This document shows, piece after piece, positions 63,142-64,000 of a DNA stretch of 64,000 nt (its first letter is position 1; the number at the start of each line of letters is the position of its first letter). Both the position numbers and the translations under genes were made by a program. The DNA is from JBBIWA01 sp037439425 (lineage in GTDB: Bacteria > Acidobacteriota > Blastocatellia > RBC074), in assembly GCA_037439425.1 (NCBI GenBank), contig JBBIWA010000004.1:62001-126000 (forward strand), read 5' to 3'. The notes below the pieces were generated by a model. That model did no database searches and was not told the DNA's origin. It saw only the letters and a program-made list of their open reading frames with translations.

Positions 63142-63392
63142 CATAGCCGTGGGGTGCACGATTGTAGGGTGAAAAAGGAGTAAGGATCGGTGGTGAGCCC
63201 CGGTGGGGCCTCAGATGATAGCGAGTCTGAGCCAGGGCGGGTGGGTCCAAGTCTGGAGAGGCTGAGGCTGCCCCGGCCGGGGCTGGTGGGATAGTGGGCG
63301 AGAGCTTCCTCTCCACCAGCGCCCCTAGCGGGGCTAAGGCTTCAACCGATCTTCTTTTGACCCTACAATCGTGACGTGCACCCATAGCCATG
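63142..63392. mobile_element. MITE-like element with about 60-bp imperfect terminal inverted repeats
   Basis: The left end has CATAGCCGTGGGGTGCACG, ATTGTAGGGT, GAAAAAGG, GATCGG and AGCCCCGGTGGGGC. The right end read in reverse has CATGGCTATGGGTGCACG, ATTGTAGGGT, CAAAAG, GATCGG and AGCCCCGCTAGGGGC. The order is the same, so the 251-base segment is a long imperfect inverted repeat with no coding frame. It resembles a miniature transposable element or large hairpin repeat; no transposase is in the window. Confidence 0.65.
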
Positions 63393-63594
63393 CTTCTTGT
63401 GGACTTTGAACTGAAAGCCTCTCGATTCGAGAACGTGGAAGCCTGATGATCTGAGCCGCCTTCTCTCAGGTCACTTCCAAGTGCGGTCAGCCACGAGTTG
63501 TGATAGATCAGCTTACCTTCCCCGTTGCGGGAGGGTGGGACTTATGGCGCCCCGCGCTCGACAAAGCGGTGCCTGAACTGTATCACCCAATTCA

Positions 63595-63768
63595 AGAGGC
63601 CACGGCCTTGCGCCGTGGAGTTTCACGTTTATGGCTACACACGCAGGCAGGATCATTTTGAGAGGCCACGGCCTTGCGCCGTGGAGTTTCACGTTTATGG
63701 CTACACACGCAGGCAGGATCATTTTGAGAGGCCACGGCCTTGCGCCGTGGAGTTTCACGTTTATGGCT
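63595..63768. repeat. 66-bp tandem repeat, 2.6 copies
   Basis: Units start at 63595, 63661 and 63727. Two full copies and a 42-base third copy are identical or nearly so. Each begins with a CCACGGC/GCCGTGG hairpin (5-base loop). Since 66 is divisible by 3, open frames exist on both strands with a 22-residue repeat; I do not count these as genes. Confidence 0.9.
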
Positions 63769-63854
63769 AACATCGGCGTTTTTTCCTAAACGCTCTCAAT
63801 TCGCGGTTACAGTAGCGAGGATCGTGAGACTCCTCTTTGAATTTCGGATTGCGA

Positions 63855-64000
63855 ATTGCGAATTGCGGATTTGCCAGCCGGGCGACAGCTTGCTGTGATC
63901 GGTTGGGTTCTTTTTTCAGCCCGCGCACGCGGGCAACAGCATAGAGCCTGGGGTGACTTGTGGATTGCGAATTGCGGATTTGCCAGCCGGGCGACAGCTT
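63855..64000. repeat. 37-bp direct repeat with GAATTGC units at the window end
   Basis: ATTGCGAATTGCGGATTTGC and the following CAGCCGGGCGACAGCTT occur at 63855-63891 and 63964-64000, 109 bases apart. The first copy is preceded by more 7-base units (GGATTGC, GAATTGC). A CCCGCG/CGCGGG hairpin lies between the copies. The second copy is cut by the window edge. Confidence 0.85.

Noticed and set aside
63513..63773. Open frames on both strands with 22-residue repeats
   Set aside because: They exist only because the 66-bp DNA unit is divisible by three and lacks stops; no ribosome site or domain.

Overview
The window looks like a chromosomal segment of an Acidobacteriota bacterium, probably near the class Blastocatellia. 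This is inference, resting on an Oar-like TonB-dependent receptor with an N-terminal carboxypeptidase-regulatory domain, a Gram-negative envelope gene set (RND pump, TolC, TonB receptor), a complete division and cell-wall (dcw) cluster with a meso-DAP-type MurE, and a divergent Hfq. No rRNA or tRNA gene was recognised.

Layout. (1) 1-17.8 kb, all minus strand: two ABC permeases (one cut by the window edge), a Tat-signal carotenoid oxygenase, an ECF sigma factor with a small partner, a ribF-ABC1 kinase pair, an MBL hydrolase, a DUF1844 protein, and an efflux block tetR - adaptor - RND pump - ornithine-cyclodeaminase-like - broken SMR gene - tolC. A palindromic operator lies upstream of tetR. 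(2) 17.8-19.0 kb: a 1.2 kb gene-poor gap ending in a promoter. (3) 19.0-31.9 kb, plus strand: respiratory complex I genes nuoC, D, H, I, J, K, L, M, N, then atpZ and two small zinc-ribbon proteins. nuoA, B, E, F and G are absent here, and an AllA-like gene sits where nuoEFG often lie. (4) 32.0-54.0 kb, minus strand: acyl-CoA dehydrogenase, pdxA, hfq-like, then (listed against transcription) ftsZ, ftsA, ftsQ, murB, murC, murG, ftsW, murD, mraY, murF, murE, PBP3/ftsI, ftsL, rsmH, mraZ. A promoter and MraZ-type boxes lie upstream of mraZ. (5) 54.4-58.8 kb, mostly plus: ZIP transporter, CarD-like regulator, a 59-residue zinc-ribbon protein (minus), an exported protein, an SDR and a CMD-family protein. 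(6) 59-64 kb: a large TonB receptor (minus) and 1.7 kb of repeat-rich non-coding DNA, including a MITE-like element and 66-bp tandem repeats.

The most unusual signal is not a gene. Many operon junctions (ribF/MBL, DUF1844/tolC, nuoC/D, nuoI/J, nuoK/L, nuoM/N, nuoN/atpZ, murG/murC, murD/ftsW) carry short units with a 7-base period arranged as inverted repeats. The unit differs from junction to junction, but period and placement are the same. The repeats touch start codons and often supply the stop codon, or the last few codons, of the upstream gene.
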